Counted from the first letter of the stretch, positions 45,405 through 58,189 are shown. The stretch: DNA of 64,000 nucleotides from Gautieria morchelliformis (GCA_015179125.1 WHVA01000343.1:1-64000); one strand, 5' to 3'. A program made the numbers and translations. The notes: generated by a model from the sequence alone, not told the origin.

Positions 45405-48400
45405 TCAAATCGCAATGCCGGTCTGCCCCACGCCGACGCCGACCGGTGCCGTCCCAGACGAATAGCGCGCACGCGGCGCGGCCATCCCGCCCGCATACGC
45501 GCGCGCCGTGGAGGGCGGCTTGATCGCCGACTTGAGCGGACGCACCGACGCAGTCGACGACGTGGACTCGGTGCGCTCGCGCGCGCGGGGCGTGGACATC
45601 GACGCGTCAGGCTCAGGCCCAGGCGGCGCGGGTGCAGACGAGGACCCGGCTGGAGCTGTTGGGGAGGAGGGATCGGACGCGGACGAGGAAGAAGGGGAGG
45701 CCGCCGCCGGGGACACTTTAGGCGCTGGGAGCGAGGGCCGTGCGCGCGCCCCGGTGCTTATTCCCCCAGTCGCCGTGCTCGCGCTCGCAACGGACGCCAC
45801 AGAGCGCACAGAGCGCAGGGAAAGCAGCGAGGCATTCGACGGCGCCCGCTCGCGGTGCAGCGTCGACGACACGGACGACAGCACCGACGCAGGCACCGGG
45901 ACGGACGAGGCGGCACCGCCACCGGCGGCACTGCTTCCCTGGCGCGACGCGGACGCGGCGGACCGAAGGGACGACAGGGAGACGGTCTTCGGGATCCCCG
46001 AGGACGTGCGGGACTGGGGGCGTGGGACTGCGCTGGCAGGGGCAGAGCCGCCCGCGCTCCGCGGAAAATCAACAGGCAACGGGGGGAGTGCCTTCGACAC
46101 GGGGCGCAACCCCGGACCGCCCGGGCGGATCCCGCGCGCCATGGGCAGCATGTGGTGTCCGTCGTCGTCCCGCGCCATGCTCCCCATCACAGGCATACTC
46201 GTCTTGTGAGGAAGCTCGGCGCGCGCATCCTCGACGGGGGACGTATTCGCGGACGTGGGGCTGCGGCCGTCATACGGCACGCGCCAATTGTGCGGGAGGC
46301 TGGTTTGCAAGCTGTGCTGGCTGTGCTGCCGGAGCTGGAGCTGCTGCACGCTGTGCGGGGGACGATAGTGCCGCGCGAACGGGTCCGCGGAGTCGAACAG
46401 CGGCGACCGGGTGGCCATGCGCACGTTCACGAGCTCCTCCTTCTGCGTCTGCGTCTCGCCGTGGCCCTGGTCGGTGGGCGTGGGCGGCGTGAACGAGTAC
46501 GGGTATTCCGGGACGTCGATCTCGTCCTGCGCGTGCGCGGAGCACACCGCGGAGTGCACGCTCGTCGCGGGGGACGTGGCCTCGTGGGACGACGCGGACG
46601 CGCTGGCGGGCGAGGTCGACGACGCGTACTCATACGCCTTCTCCTCCATCTCCAGCGGCGGCGCAAGGTACGGCAGCGTCGTGCTCTCCCGCACCTCATA
46701 CACGCCCGCCGCTTCGCCGGCGGTGCTGCTGGTGCTGCTGCCGCCCGACGCGGTCCGGCGCAGCACCCGCTGCGACGCCGTCGTGCTCCGCGACAAGCTC
46801 CGCCCCTCGGCGCCTAGACACGCCCCGGACAGCGCGGGGGACGACGAGACGGACGACGCCCGGCTCACGGACGCGGAGGGCGGGAGAGAGTGGTACGGCG
46901 TCGAGTAGCCGGATCTATACCCGCCTGCGGCGACCGGATAAGCGCCGTAGGCGGAGGGCGTGTAATAGCCCGACGCCATGGAGGACGCCTGGCTGCTCTT
47001 CCTGGACAGAGCCGGCGCGAGCCGTGAAAGACGGTTCGTAAACTCGGAGGGTGCATCCTCGTCTTCGCTGTGAGCAGGCGTCAGCGCTCGGGACGAATGG
47101 GAGGAAACACGTGAATAAAAGAAGGACAAGACGGCCAAGGACGCCGCGAGAGCGGTATACGGCCACAGAATTGTGGAAGCTGCGCGCGGGGAGAACGCCG
47201 GAACGCAACTCGGAACGGAACGCATGCGCAGCCGGCCCGGGCGCACGGACCCACGGAAGCACCAAGAATAAATGAAAAATGGAAGCGCCGTCCGGAGGCA
47301 ACAGCAGGGCTCCGATTGACAACAGAAGCACCACATGAACAGATGCACCGTCACGGCATGCATGCAAGTTGCCAGGGACACCCCGACGTTGGGACGAAAC
47401 GAACAGCAGAACTCCACCCACAAAAAGAGAGAAAGGGATGCCGAACCCACCTATCACTCCACCCCAACCCGGTCGTCAACCCAACCCCGCCCCGCAGCAG
47501 CCTCCCGTCCTTATGCCTCAACCGCCGCCGCTCCGTATCCCTTGCGTCGCGCGGGTGCTGCGACCCCGCCGACGAGGCCGACCACAGCGACGCCATCGAC
47601 ACGGACTTGCTCAGCACCCCCGCGCCGACGCCGCCCTGGCGCAGCCACGTCGTCGACGCCGCCTTGTTGAGCGTCTCCGTCGACGCGGTGGACGCGACCG
47701 AGGAGAGGGACGTCGTCGAGGAGGACTTGGCGAGCGTGGCGCGGGCGCCGGGTAAGTCGCTACACGCAGCACAGTGCAAGGCCTACGGGTCAGCGAGGGA
47801 AACGGGCAGGGGGTCAAGGACGACGTACCGTTCCGCGCCCTCGTCGTCCTCCGGCTCCGGGGAGGGCGCCATGACGCTGCGGGGGAGGAGCTTCGAGTGC
47901 GGCGAGAGGAGGCCCGCGCGGAGCATGATGTGTCTAAATGCAATACAAAGCAAAGTGGTCAGCCATGACGCGGCGCGGAGAGAAAGAAGAAGCAAGGCAG
48001 GCGCGGTGCGGAGAAGAAAGAAGAAGCGAAAGGGCAGCATGCAAGACGGCGTCCCACGCGGTCACCCGAAGCACCAAAAGTGCCCCAACACGCGCAACCG
48101 AGGCGCGCGGGACGCACGCTGCCTCAGCTAGCGTGCGGTGGCATCGCATCGCCCACCGCATAAAACGACACCCACCCCCCAGGCCACACCAGCCAACAAA
48201 CAAAACACACGCGCAAAGAACCCACACCCGCACCGCAACAAAAAAACCACAAAAAAACACTCACGGCAACGGCGTCTTCAAATCAATAACGTCGTCCTCG
48301 CTATCGTCCCCCAGCCCGCCCAGCGCGCCTATCCCGTCCATCCCAATCGCATCCCCGTCCAGCCCGTCGTCGCCCGACCCCGACGCACCCACGGCGTCCG

Positions 48401-50217
48401 CGTCCGCGTCCCCACCGTCGGCGGCGCGCGCGGCGTGTTCGTCGACGTGGGCTTGCGCGTCGGTAACGTCATTGGCGTGGGCACGGCCGTCAACGTCTTG
48501 CGCCGCGTCGTCTTCGTCTCTGTCCGCCTCCGCCTGGGCTGCGGCTGCGACTGCGGCAGGCTCCCCCTCCCCTGCGCCTTTCACATCCGGCCACGCCACG
48601 CCCCGCGCGCCCCTCAACGCCGGCGTCGACCGCAGCCGTTTCAACGCCGGCCGCGCCGCGCCAGGGTGCGAGTGCGGGTGCGGAGGCGGCGGGGACACGG
48701 TGGCGTGTGCGTGCGCATGGCCGCGACTATACAGCGAGCGCGCACGCTGCCGCCCACCCGGCGCCGGCGCTTGTCCGGCCCTGGGCGTGCCGGTGCGGGA
48801 CTGCGTGCGCTGGATGAGCGTCGCGATGTCGGGGGACGGGGTGCGCGCGTGCGCGGTGGGGCGGGCGGGGGTGGGGTGGACGTCGGGGGGCGGTGCGGTG
48901 CGGGTGTGGGTGTGGGTGTGGGGTGCGGCGGTGTTTGCGTTTGGTTTTGCGTTTGCATTTGCGTGTTTCGGCGCGTGCGCGGCGTCCTGCACGGCGTTTT
49001 TGTGCGCCGCGCGCGCGCTTTTCTGGGTTGGGGTCTGGGTCTGGGTCTGGGTCTGGGGGTGGGCGGGGTGGTGTGGCAGCGGCTGGGGCTGGGATGGAGG
49101 TGGGCTGATGTGGCTGGGGTGTGCCTGCGAGGGAGGTGGGGTGGGGTGTGCCTGCGCCGGGCTGGTGTGGCCGGCGTGTGCCTGCGCCGGGTCGGTGCGC
49201 ACAAACTGCGCGACGGTGGGTGTCTTGACGGAGGTCGTGTCGGCATCCCCGTCCGCGGCGGCGGCGGGCGCGGACGCGGGCGGGTCGCGCGCGCTGGGGC
49301 TGCGCGCATACGAGGGCGCCGAGCGGGTCGAGCGGGCGCTGTCCGTCGAGGTCGAGGAGAGGCTCGCGCTCGGGGAGTGTATGTGTGCGTGGGCGTGGGT
49401 CATGCCCGGTGCAAAGGCAAGTGCGTCGCTATGCTGGGCTGGAGCGCCGGGCCGATGGTGATGGTGATGCGGATGACGATGTGCGGTCAGATCTTGATTG
49501 CGACAACAGCCACCGTGGGATGGATCAGAAAAGAGCAATATATACGTATATGTATATATCACCGGGAGCGGGGTTGACAGGCGGACGGAAAAGAGGACAC
49601 AGCCACGGGGACGGGGGAGAGGCGGACAGACGAGCAGACGAGCGCACGAGGATGGGGATGGGGATGAGCACGACGCCAAACACACAAGCACAAGGGCCCA
49701 AGAACGAACACGTACCGCTATCAGACCGTGGAGACGCGGCGCGCACGCCGGGGTGGACTGCGCTATAAGGGCGGGCCTCGCTCTCGAGGGACGACGGGGC
49801 AGATGTGACGCTGGACATGGAGGTGGACACGGATGCGCCGCGGAGGCGGGGCCTTGGGCGGCGGGACGCGGATGCGTAGCGCACTCCAGTGGACGCGGTG
49901 GGCGGGGCGGCGGCGGCGACGGACTGGGCGGAGGCGACGCTGGCGAGGGACGTGCGGCGGAGGGCGATGAACGCGATGTGCTCCGCGGGGGTGACGGGGG
50001 ACGGTGCGTCGGGGAGGGGCGGGAGGGGCGTCGTCGGCGGGGGCCCGAGGGCGGGCGGGGGCGGGTGGGGCGAGAGGGCGGAGTGGGGCGGGGTGGAGGA
50101 GGCCGGGCTCGCGGGGATGTGGGTCGGCGGGGTGGGGAAGGAGGAGAGAAGCGGGCGGAGGCCTGGCGGGGGCTGGGGACGCGGGTGCATGGTGGTCGGA
50201 GGCAGGAAGGAGGCCAT
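45405..50217 (-). CDS. Large Ser/Pro/Ala-rich protein, five exons, 1,268 aa
   Basis: Exons: 50,217–49,716, 49,492–48,265, 47,933–47,829, 47,759–47,451 and 47,067–45,405. All introns are GT–AG and the joined frame is open throughout. The start is MASFLPPTTMHPRPQPPPG; the end is GVGVGQTGIAI. No catalytic domain is recognisable. Visible features are a Pro-rich N-terminus, His tracts (HPHHHHHR, HAHAHIH), a Gln/Thr repeat, an acidic patch (DDSEDDVIDLKTP), a short conserved block IMLRAGLLSPHSKLL in exon 3, and long Ser-rich segments with phosphorylation-like SSTTSLSSVAST runs. It looks largely disordered, perhaps a regulatory or scaffold protein, but I assign no function. Four decayed genomic copies lie in the window, and the exon 3 block and the exon 2 end are their best-preserved parts. 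Long opposite-strand frames here are compositional. Confidence 0.75.
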
Positions 50218-50403
50218 TATGTAATGTGGCGCGTGTGATCTTCTATTTAGTTGTGGCGCATCACTCGGCAGCGCGAGAAGGACGGGGCGCGCGCGACGAG
50301 TCGCGAGACGGACACGCGAGGGTGTGGGGAAGAGCTGGGAGTGAGAGAAGAGGCTGGGAGAAGAGGGCGAGCGCGAGTGAGACACGCTCTAAATTTTTGG
50401 GTA

Positions 50404-50411
50404 TATAAATA
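50404..50411 (+). promoter_or_regulatory. TATA-like box upstream of the Ser/Pro-rich gene
   Basis: TATAAATA lies about 190 bp upstream of the minus-strand start codon at 50,217, and the reverse strand reads tatttata. The plus-strand reading fits the TATA consensus better, so it could serve either direction. Its position between the intact gene and block E makes it the likely core promoter region. Confidence 0.35.
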
Positions 50412-50689
50412 GGCCGATCACACCGCGTATCACAACGCGCCCACACACGCACACACGACAGTATCTGCTCTATGGGTGATATGAGCTCCACTTGTCCGCC
50501 CGCGCGACCCTGGCTGAATCGGGCCTACCAGCTCTCGGCCTCGGAGCTGTGCGCTGTCGCTCGCTCGCCGCTAGCGCGCGCCCTTGTTCTTCGCGCTGCG
50601 CCGGGCTGGCGGTGCCGCGCGTGCCTCTTACGCACGGACTGCACGCGCCTCCGGAGCGTGGCTCCTGGCACGTGCCCCCTTACGTCATG

Positions 50690-53600
50690 CTCATGTCACG
50701 AACTGACAGCGCTTCTGAGTCGATCACCTCGCCAGCCACGCGACAGGCCCGTTTCCATGCCCGTCTTACGTGTACGTGCGAAGAGAACCTCGTCCTCCGA
50801 CTCGCCCGCATCGCCAGCCCCCCGGTGCGCCGTCGAAGCTCACGTGCCCGCTGGCTGCATCCACACCCACCCACGTCATCGACACTGTCTATTTGACCCC
50901 TGCATCCACGCCTGATCCACCGGTGAATACCTGAGTTACCGTCCGCAGTCTCGAATAATCTGACCAAGTGACTCTTATCGCCCTCAGCTTCAGCGCTTGC
51001 GTCGCTCCTCCGCAATCAATGCTTCAGAAGTCTTCCACTCAATGCACCGCGCATGGCTGCCCAACGTTCTATTCCCACCCCTGCGTGAATGAATGCCCGT
51101 TTCCTGTTCGCCCAGCCGAATGGCAGCTGCTGCACGCTAACAATAGCACACATGCGGACCCGAATACTATCCCGAATATACCCAATGCCTTTCGTGCCAC
51201 CCAGTCATTCAGGCGCTAATATTATCCCGACGCTCGCTCATCTAGCCCTGACCACCCGCACCCCGCCCCGCCCAAATATATTATTATTTGTCCACGCCGA
51301 ACACCTCGCTTACACAGATGTACTTCCTATTCCGAGTCCATCTCGCTCAACCTAACAATAGCACCCGCCCAAAGCGTGGCCGTCCTGTAGTCCTACTTGT
51401 GTCTAGCGACCGAACACATTGCGCAATGCCTGAAACATCTGTGAGCCACACGCTTCTCCCCTCATCATCGAGGTAAAATATCGTACCGTATGGAAGCCTG
51501 CACAAGGCCAGAAGCACACTCCTAACTCCACCCGGATCTGCATCACGCCGTGCGCACTGCATCTGCGTCTGCGTCTAGGTTGCGCTTGCCGCACCTCCCG
51601 GCCTGCGCCTCTGCATATGCGTATGGGTGAGTGCCAGGTAATTCCGTAGCTCCGATGCGTCCTTGTATCGCGGGCATGTGCACACTGGACTGTGGGCTCC
51701 GGCACGCCTGCATGGGCGCGTTGCGACATTGGCCGGACCTCTGCCTGCCACGCGTATGACAAAGGCCACGCATGGCAAGCTACTCAGCCTGCGCTGGCGG
51801 CCGGGACCATTGCACGGCGAGGGTGCGATAGGGGGCGGCGTCCGCAGCTGCACCGTGCACTACTGGCTGGTTCACTGACGGCGGGTGCGGGTACGGCGGG
51901 GATGTACCGAGGGCTGAGTGCGTGCGGGTGAGTGTGACGGTGCGGGTGGGGCGGTTCGGCGGTGTGGAGGACCGGCGCCGCACTCGCTTCCTCGAATCAA
52001 GCCCTCTCATCATACGACAGACCACCTAAGTGAATCTCTGCAGGTCGCCAGAAACACCCTCTCCAACTCCTACGCTCCCGCATCTACATGATACATGATG
52101 CCGTGCGCTGCTCTCCCGGGCCAAAGACGCAGCATTGCGTGTGGGGTTGCGCGCGCTCCCTCTTCGTCTGCGTCGGGGCCTGTGCATTCGCATCTGCGCA
52201 CGGGCATGCCCGACCACCCCGCGGCCCCGAACGCGTGTTCGTATTGGTATCGTGCACGCCTGTGCGTCTGCGTATGCTGCTGGTTGACGGATGGGTAGGC
52301 GCCGCCCGCTGCTGGATGGTGGAGGGTCGAACGGCGAGGTGGGGAGGACTGACTGGCTGAGGAAGTGGGTGGATGGCTTGGTGTGGGGCGAGCTTACTCT
52401 GCCCTCAATGCGTGGCGACGGTCGGGCGTGCTGCATCTGCGTCTGGGCCTGCCGCGCGTCCGGGACTGTGGGCATGCGTATGCTGCTGGTTGGCGGAGGG
52501 GTAGGCGGCGTCCGCGGCGGCGCTATGAGCTGCTGGATGGCGGTGGTCGAGCTGCGAGGTGGGCAGCACTGACTGGCTGAGGAGATGGGTGGATAGCGGT
52601 GGGGTGGGGCGCGCGTACTGTGCCCCCAATGCGTGGCGACGGTCGGGCCTGCTGCATCTGCGTCTGGGCCTGCCGCGGGTCCGGGCCTGTGCGCATGCGT
52701 ATGCTGCTCGGTGGCGGAGGGGTGGGCGGCGTCCGCTGCTGGGCTGTGCGCTGCTGGGTGGCGGAGGGTAGGATGACGACGCGCCTGGCGAGGGCTTGGT
52801 CAGCGAGGAGGTGCGGCGGATTGGAGTGGCAAACACGTACTCTGCCCTCATCGTGTGCGGCGACGGCCGTGCGTGCTGCGCCCGTGGGCGTGGGCTCGCC
52901 TGGGATTTCTACACTTCCGTGCTAGGTCTGAGGCCGGCGCCTGGGTCGGGAAGACTGGCGACGAGGGCTTGATAGGCGGCGTCCGCGGCTGCGCGATGCA
53001 GTACTGGGTGGCAGAAGGTAGGACGGCGACGTGCGCTGGGCGGGCTGGGTCAGCGAGGAGGTGCGGAGGATTGGGGCGGGAAGCACGTACTCTGCCTTCG
53101 TCGTGTGTGGCGACGGCGGGCGCCGGGGTCGGGAAGACTGGCGACGAGGGCTTGATAGGCGGCGTCTGCGGGTGCGCTCTGCACTGCTGGATGGCGCAGT
53201 GTAAGACGGCGCCGTGCGTGGCGAGGGCGAGGTCGGCGAGGTCGTGCGAAGGATTGGGGTGGCATGGGGGTGCTCTGCCTCGACGCGTATGGCGGCGGCC
53301 GGGCGTGCTGCATCTGTGTCTGGGCCTGTGCGTATGGGTATGCGGCTGGGTGGCGGAGGGGTGGGCGGCGTCTGCGGCTGCGCTGTCCACTGCTGGCTGG
53401 CGGCGTGTACGACGACGTGGTGCAGATGACTGACTGGGTGACGAGGTGGCAGGACTGGGGTGTGCAGGGGGTCCTCTGTGCGGGCTCGCTTTGGCGGATG
53501 CGGGTGGGCAGAGCGTGAGAGGCTGGCGTGGCGGAAATTTTGGGTGGGGTGAGTTTGCGCAAGAGCGACGCTGACCCTGATAGATCGTGGTGCCGCGGAA

Positions 53601-56143
53601 GGCCCCGATCCGACCCAGGCAATTGAAGTCGCATTACCTAACCGCCTCCCAGCACCCTAACAATAGCATTTGGATGCCAAGCTGTCCAGCCACCACGTCC
53701 CGAATATCGGTTCGAATGTATCCCCATTGAACCTTCACATCTGCATCAAACGTCAGCCTTCAGGGTCGCTCATCATTAAACCGTGTTACGCATTAATATG
53801 AACCCCTACGGAAGGATGCGGAAGCAGCATCATAACTGCACTACGCAGTAGACCTCCAGCCGCCTCAAACCAAATTCGTCTGTGCCGAACAGCTGGCTTA
53901 ACAAGTTTCCTTCCTTATTCCATCGATTGTTCCATCGATATAGCTCAACCAAAAAGTCTCCCGCGTACCCCATCACAGTAGCAATCGCACCCACGCAGCG
54001 AAGCTTTACGGCCACCGTGCCGGCACTCCCCACTTGGGTCTAGCCCCGCAAAGCCCTTAGTAACACACTTCTCACCCAGAATCCCCAGCCCTGCGTGAAA
54101 CTTTCAGCCTTCATCCACACGTCTCCGGTCATCGTCGAATCGAGCCGCTCATGATAGGATACCGTATGGAAGGCCGCGGACGCCCCGGCGACTCTACGTG
54201 AGATAATGGCGTGGGCAGACCTCCAAAACGTCTCAATGCAGTGCCCCTCATGCTTTGCTTATTTGTTGTCTACGGGACCATTAGGGTAAGTGTCCAGCTG
54301 TCAATCTAGCTCAGCCGAGTTACCTTAACTTCCCCAGCATATGCAGCTCCGCAACAATACCACCGGGAGCTCGAACTGTCCAGCCACCACGTCCCGAATA
54401 TCGCTGCCCTCGAATGTATCCTAACCAAAACCTTCAGATCTGCATAAAATGTCAGCCTTCACGCGGTCGTCATCGAATCAAGTGACTGATTAAATATGAT
54501 ACCGAATGAAAGGCGTCTCGACGCTCATCTAGATCATGCCGTTATCGGCGCTCCAATCGCGTTAATGTACTGAAGAAATTCTCCTTTGACTCACTCCATC
54601 GCATTACCAACACGGCCCGGCAGCCCAAGGCTTCAGTTCACGCTGACAATACAAGCCGCAAAGCCAAGCTTTTCCAGCCGCCACATCCATCCCGATTGGA
54701 TGATAAAACTTAACACAATGGCCCATTCCATCGCATTACCAACACGGCCCTGCAGCCCAAGCTGACATCTCGCGCAGCGGAGCTTACCAGCCACCACGTC
54801 CATCCCGATTTGACGGATAAGACTTAGCTGCACACCTCCCTCTTCCGCAGCCCTGCACGCCACCTTCCTCTCTACTCGGCTTAAACGTTAAATCACCCGT
54901 CACCCTCGTATCCAGTCACCCACGCACGGCCCAGGCCAGTGCCTCCTATTATTATCCCCATTCACTCCGCGGGTACTTAACCCTCGCCCGTCTCGCTGGA
55001 ATCGCCATGCGCTCTTCCCCGCCCCCCGCCCCTCTTCCCTAGTCCGCCTAGCTTCCATACCTGCTGCCCCTGATGAAGTTGTGATGACAGCAAGCGTTCT
55101 TCGTTAACACAGCGTAGAGTGTCCACTTGCGACTAGCCTGCCAGCCGCGGCGAGTTGGGGTAGGGTGACCTTGACGGAAATAGTTCCGGCTCGAGTGGGC
55201 TGGAATTGTTTCCTCTAGAGTCATCCTGACGACATAGTGTCTGTGTCGCTGCGCTTCCCTGCCGAGTCTACTTCGTGTCTTCGCCGTCGTCTCCTCCCTA
55301 CGTGATGCTCGTTTCCTCTTCCCGCCATGACTCCCGTCGAGCTTCGTCTTCAGGCCGTGCCAACGCGCCGCAGCGTGTCGTTGGCCTCTTGAGGACTATG
55401 GCAGGAGAATTGGTGGGATACCGGTCTCGTTATTATCACGTCGTGAGGTTCGTGGCGTCTGCACTGTGCCGCTGCGCTTTACTCCCGCCTCTGCTTCGTG
55501 TCTTCGCCTTCGTGTCCTCCCCGCATGCTCCTCGCCCATGCCCACTGCCCGCCATGACCCGCATCGAGCTTCGTCTTCAGGCCGTTCCAGCGCGCTGCCG
55601 CGTGTCGTTGGCCCCTTGAGGACTGGTTGTAGGGATATGTAGGATATGCGGCTACGCGGAAGGATGGGTGGATGGAAAGGATCGCGGGCTTCGTGGCGTC
55701 TGCACCCAGCCGCTGATATACCACCCAGTCGCCCGTCTTTAATCTACCTTAAGCGTTGATCTCCTCGTACCCGACTAAATTTTACTTTATTTTTCTTCAT
55801 TGTTGCTTTCTTAATTTTAGTTAATAAAAGTAAAATTTTTGAAAAAATTTAAGGAGTTTCTCTCATGACTGAAGGGTACGGAGACGAGCAAGCTGCTCGA
55901 ATTATTCCCTCCTTCACTCAGGTAATCCCAATTGCTGCCTCGGTGCTCGAGCTCAATGACAGCATCCATTTCACTCACAATAGTCATGTCCGCCATCGGT
56001 AACCAAATTCTATGCCATGGAAGAATCTCACCATTGGGGAGGGTAGAGTATTGTTTCTCTGTGCAGGTACTGTACTCCCAGTCGTCCTACTGCCTCTCTG
56101 CTTGCGCTCCATTTCAATAGAGACGTGACTCGCGCCGACGGTA
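50690..56143 (-). repeat. Spacer block E, right arm of the large inverted repeat
   Basis: Reverse complement of 4,686–10,400, collinear along its length, lacking the 540-bp LIS1-bearing insertion of the left arm. It ends at the intact Ser/Pro-rich gene's upstream region (50,690) and at block B (56,143–56,156). The best-kept stretch is around 55,150–55,720, matching 5,140–5,700. No conserved protein frame supports a gene. Confidence 0.8.
51850..53540 (-). repeat. GC-rich minisatellite, right arm
   Basis: Inverted counterpart of 7,180–8,860, with the G-rich strand on plus and landmark 'cttgataggcggcgtc' at about 52,965 and 53,147. Unit number and order differ somewhat from the left array, as expected of a drifting tandem repeat. 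Confidence 0.75.
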
Positions 56144-56155
56144 GCTATATTCACG

Positions 56156-56990
56156 CACGTTGGTCGACCAAACATCTGGGTCACAGCTGTATCTCGCGCT
56201 TTTGACTCTTCTTTCGATCCCCTCTGCTTCGGAGATCGTGCCCGTCCCGGTATGACCATCCGTTCCTAGTCTTCGATCTTAATTTCACTAACTTTATTGC
56301 TCCATTCGTTGCATTTATGATAGGAAACACGACCCTCTTTCCAGGCAGGCGCATCATTTCGGAAGTAGAAATGTGTGGCGTTGATTCGATACCACTTTCA
56401 CGATGGTCTCCGAAACATATCGTTCTTCCGTGTCCGTTGAGGCCAAAAAAGTGTCCCAGCATGAAAGATTGAGAGTGGCTCTACCTACCCCCGAAAAAGT
56501 GTCAGAGAATGACTACCTCATGAAATGTCCGCCATCTTGTTTATCTCGGGACTGATTAGGTGTGCAGCCCCCAAAGTTGCACTTTGGCACTCAGTGACCG
56601 CTGCGTTTGTTGTTGTGTTGTGTCGTCGTCAGGTTGGTAGTCGCGTGTAACCCAGAAACATTCCGCCATTTCGAAGGGGAGCTGCATGGTGTCTGTACGG
56701 TGATATTACAACAAGACGTTGAGCGTGCATCTCGGTTCCAAACAGGACCCATCAACTGCTCACGAGGTTGAACTTGCCCTCACCAGAATTCGTACACCTT
56801 CCAGCTGCTTTCGCAGCTCCTTGAGCTATACCCCCCATCTACTCCCGTACTCCCGGTCATATTTTTATTTTTGTTATTTTTTTTTGGATCCAGTATTATC
56901 CATTGAGTCGAATGCTCGTGTAGGATATTCCAATCCCCAAAACATGAGCCCTAGCGCGGGGGCGTCGGAAGAAATGCAAGAAATTGGCAT
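56156..56990 (+). repeat. Spacer block B, right copy
   Basis: Direct repeat of 1,108–2,160 with internal deletions. It has the same orientation as the left copy although the neighbouring E arms are inverted, which is the signature of the left-unit inversion. Confidence 0.7.
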
Positions 56991-57180
56991 CAAGCGCGGA
57001 AGCGCCTCATCTTCCTCTCCTGCCACTATACGCGTGCGTAGCAGCTTGAAACTGAGGGAGCGATAGATGGTCTCGAAACGTATCGCTTCGATGGTTCTTC
57101 TTGTATCATGTTTGTAATCAAGGGCACCTTCAAATCAAATCCAAACCTAACCTAACCGATAATATTTCTGTGAGAAAGGA

Positions 57181-58059
57181 TTAAGAGCAAAGAGTAGACA
57201 TATGTACATCCACAAATACCATCTTGATCATATTACCAACATGGTAGATATCAGTTGCGAATGGATTGGAGTGTTCATTATATTTGTCTGCTTGAACTCT
57301 CGGGTGCAGTTCTATCGATACCACGAACAGGAAGATCCAGTGGCGGGCATGCTTGGGCACGTAGAATCTGGAGAGACCGAAATCGATTAGAAGGTATTCT
57401 GGTGGATGTTCTGTTCGAGTCCAATGCCTTGCAAAACGATCGCGTTTGTATTCGCAGACGATATCAATAGGAAGAAATCCATTGGGAAAGGGTTTGATGG
57501 CGTCCATCGTGATATTCCTTCCTGTGCAATCACTTGACATATGTTTTATTACCTGCACCATCTGTATACTACCGAGAGCCTACCGATGGGCGTAATGGTG
57601 TTTATGCAGAAATTGGATTCCCTGAAAACATGATACTTCCTGACATGGGTCTACATGAATGATATTATTGATATACAAGCACCCACTTCAAAAGAATTCG
57701 ACAGCTTCTCCGAATGTGAAAATTTTGGGTTGATTGAAATGTCGGAGAATAGGCATGACAAGAAGAAACATTCCTTCATACTCTGGAACCTCCAGGACGT
57801 CAAGTAACCGCACGCAGTGGTTCTTAGGATCTGACGCTAAAGGCTCGCTGGAGAAGAATTTGCCGATGCCCACTTCATCACATTCCTTGTACTTGACTAT
57901 TTCGCAGAATGGCCTAGTAGACAAAATCAGCGAAAGGATATGGGTAGAAATGTCTGTGATTAGCTTGATCGACATAACAGGACACCTTCTGGATGTAATA
58001 CGGCTTCGGAAAATTTGTAATTGAAGACCTGTAGACATACCTATTGCCGCAAGAAGCAT
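57181..58059 (-). pseudogene. Protein-kinase-like gene fragment (agaricomycete type)
   Basis: On the minus strand: FFSSEPLASDPKNHCVRLLDVLEVPEYEGMFLLVMPIL, the N-lobe and hinge pattern of fungal kinases with NHC–LDVLEVP. Then GEAVEFF followed by TGA at 57,688. Beyond it come FLHKHHYAHR and, across a 51-nt intron (57,533–57,583), DCTGRNITMD, so the catalytic loop HRD…N is kept. Next is EYLLIDFGLSRFY with the DFG motif, and NPFATDIYHVGNMI. The stop stands where relatives have arginine, suggesting CGA to TGA. The N-terminal glycine-rich loop region is not recognisable. It occupies the position between blocks C and B that the DUF6534 gene occupies in the other units. Confidence 0.75.
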
Positions 58060-58189
58060 TAAGTATAACTTCTGTCCTGAAATAAATCGAACTGGTGTGG
58101 GTGCGCGGATCCAATGCGGCTCGGCACTGCCGTCGCGTCAAAACGCAAATAGCGAAATTGAAGCGCGACCATCCGGCGAACCTCACTGA

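Noticed and set aside
45132-46817. 561-codon plus-strand Arg/Gly-rich frame
   Set aside because: Antisense to exon 5 of the Ser/Pro-rich gene; open only because of high GC. The minus-strand exon model has consistent splicing.
47938-49577. Long plus-strand frames of about 480–507 codons rich in Cys, Val, Gly or Arg
   Set aside because: Antisense to exon 2 of the Ser/Pro-rich gene and crossing its introns; compositional shadows.
50472-50915. 147-codon plus-strand frame downstream of the TATA-like box
   Set aside because: It runs from unique sequence into block E without a conserved equivalent in the left arm, and shows no domain.
4686-56143. The inverted arms as terminal inverted repeats of one giant transposon
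   Set aside because: The arms carry no recognisable short terminal motif or flanking duplication, and a third partial unit lies inside the loop; duplication of a gene-plus-spacer unit explains them better.
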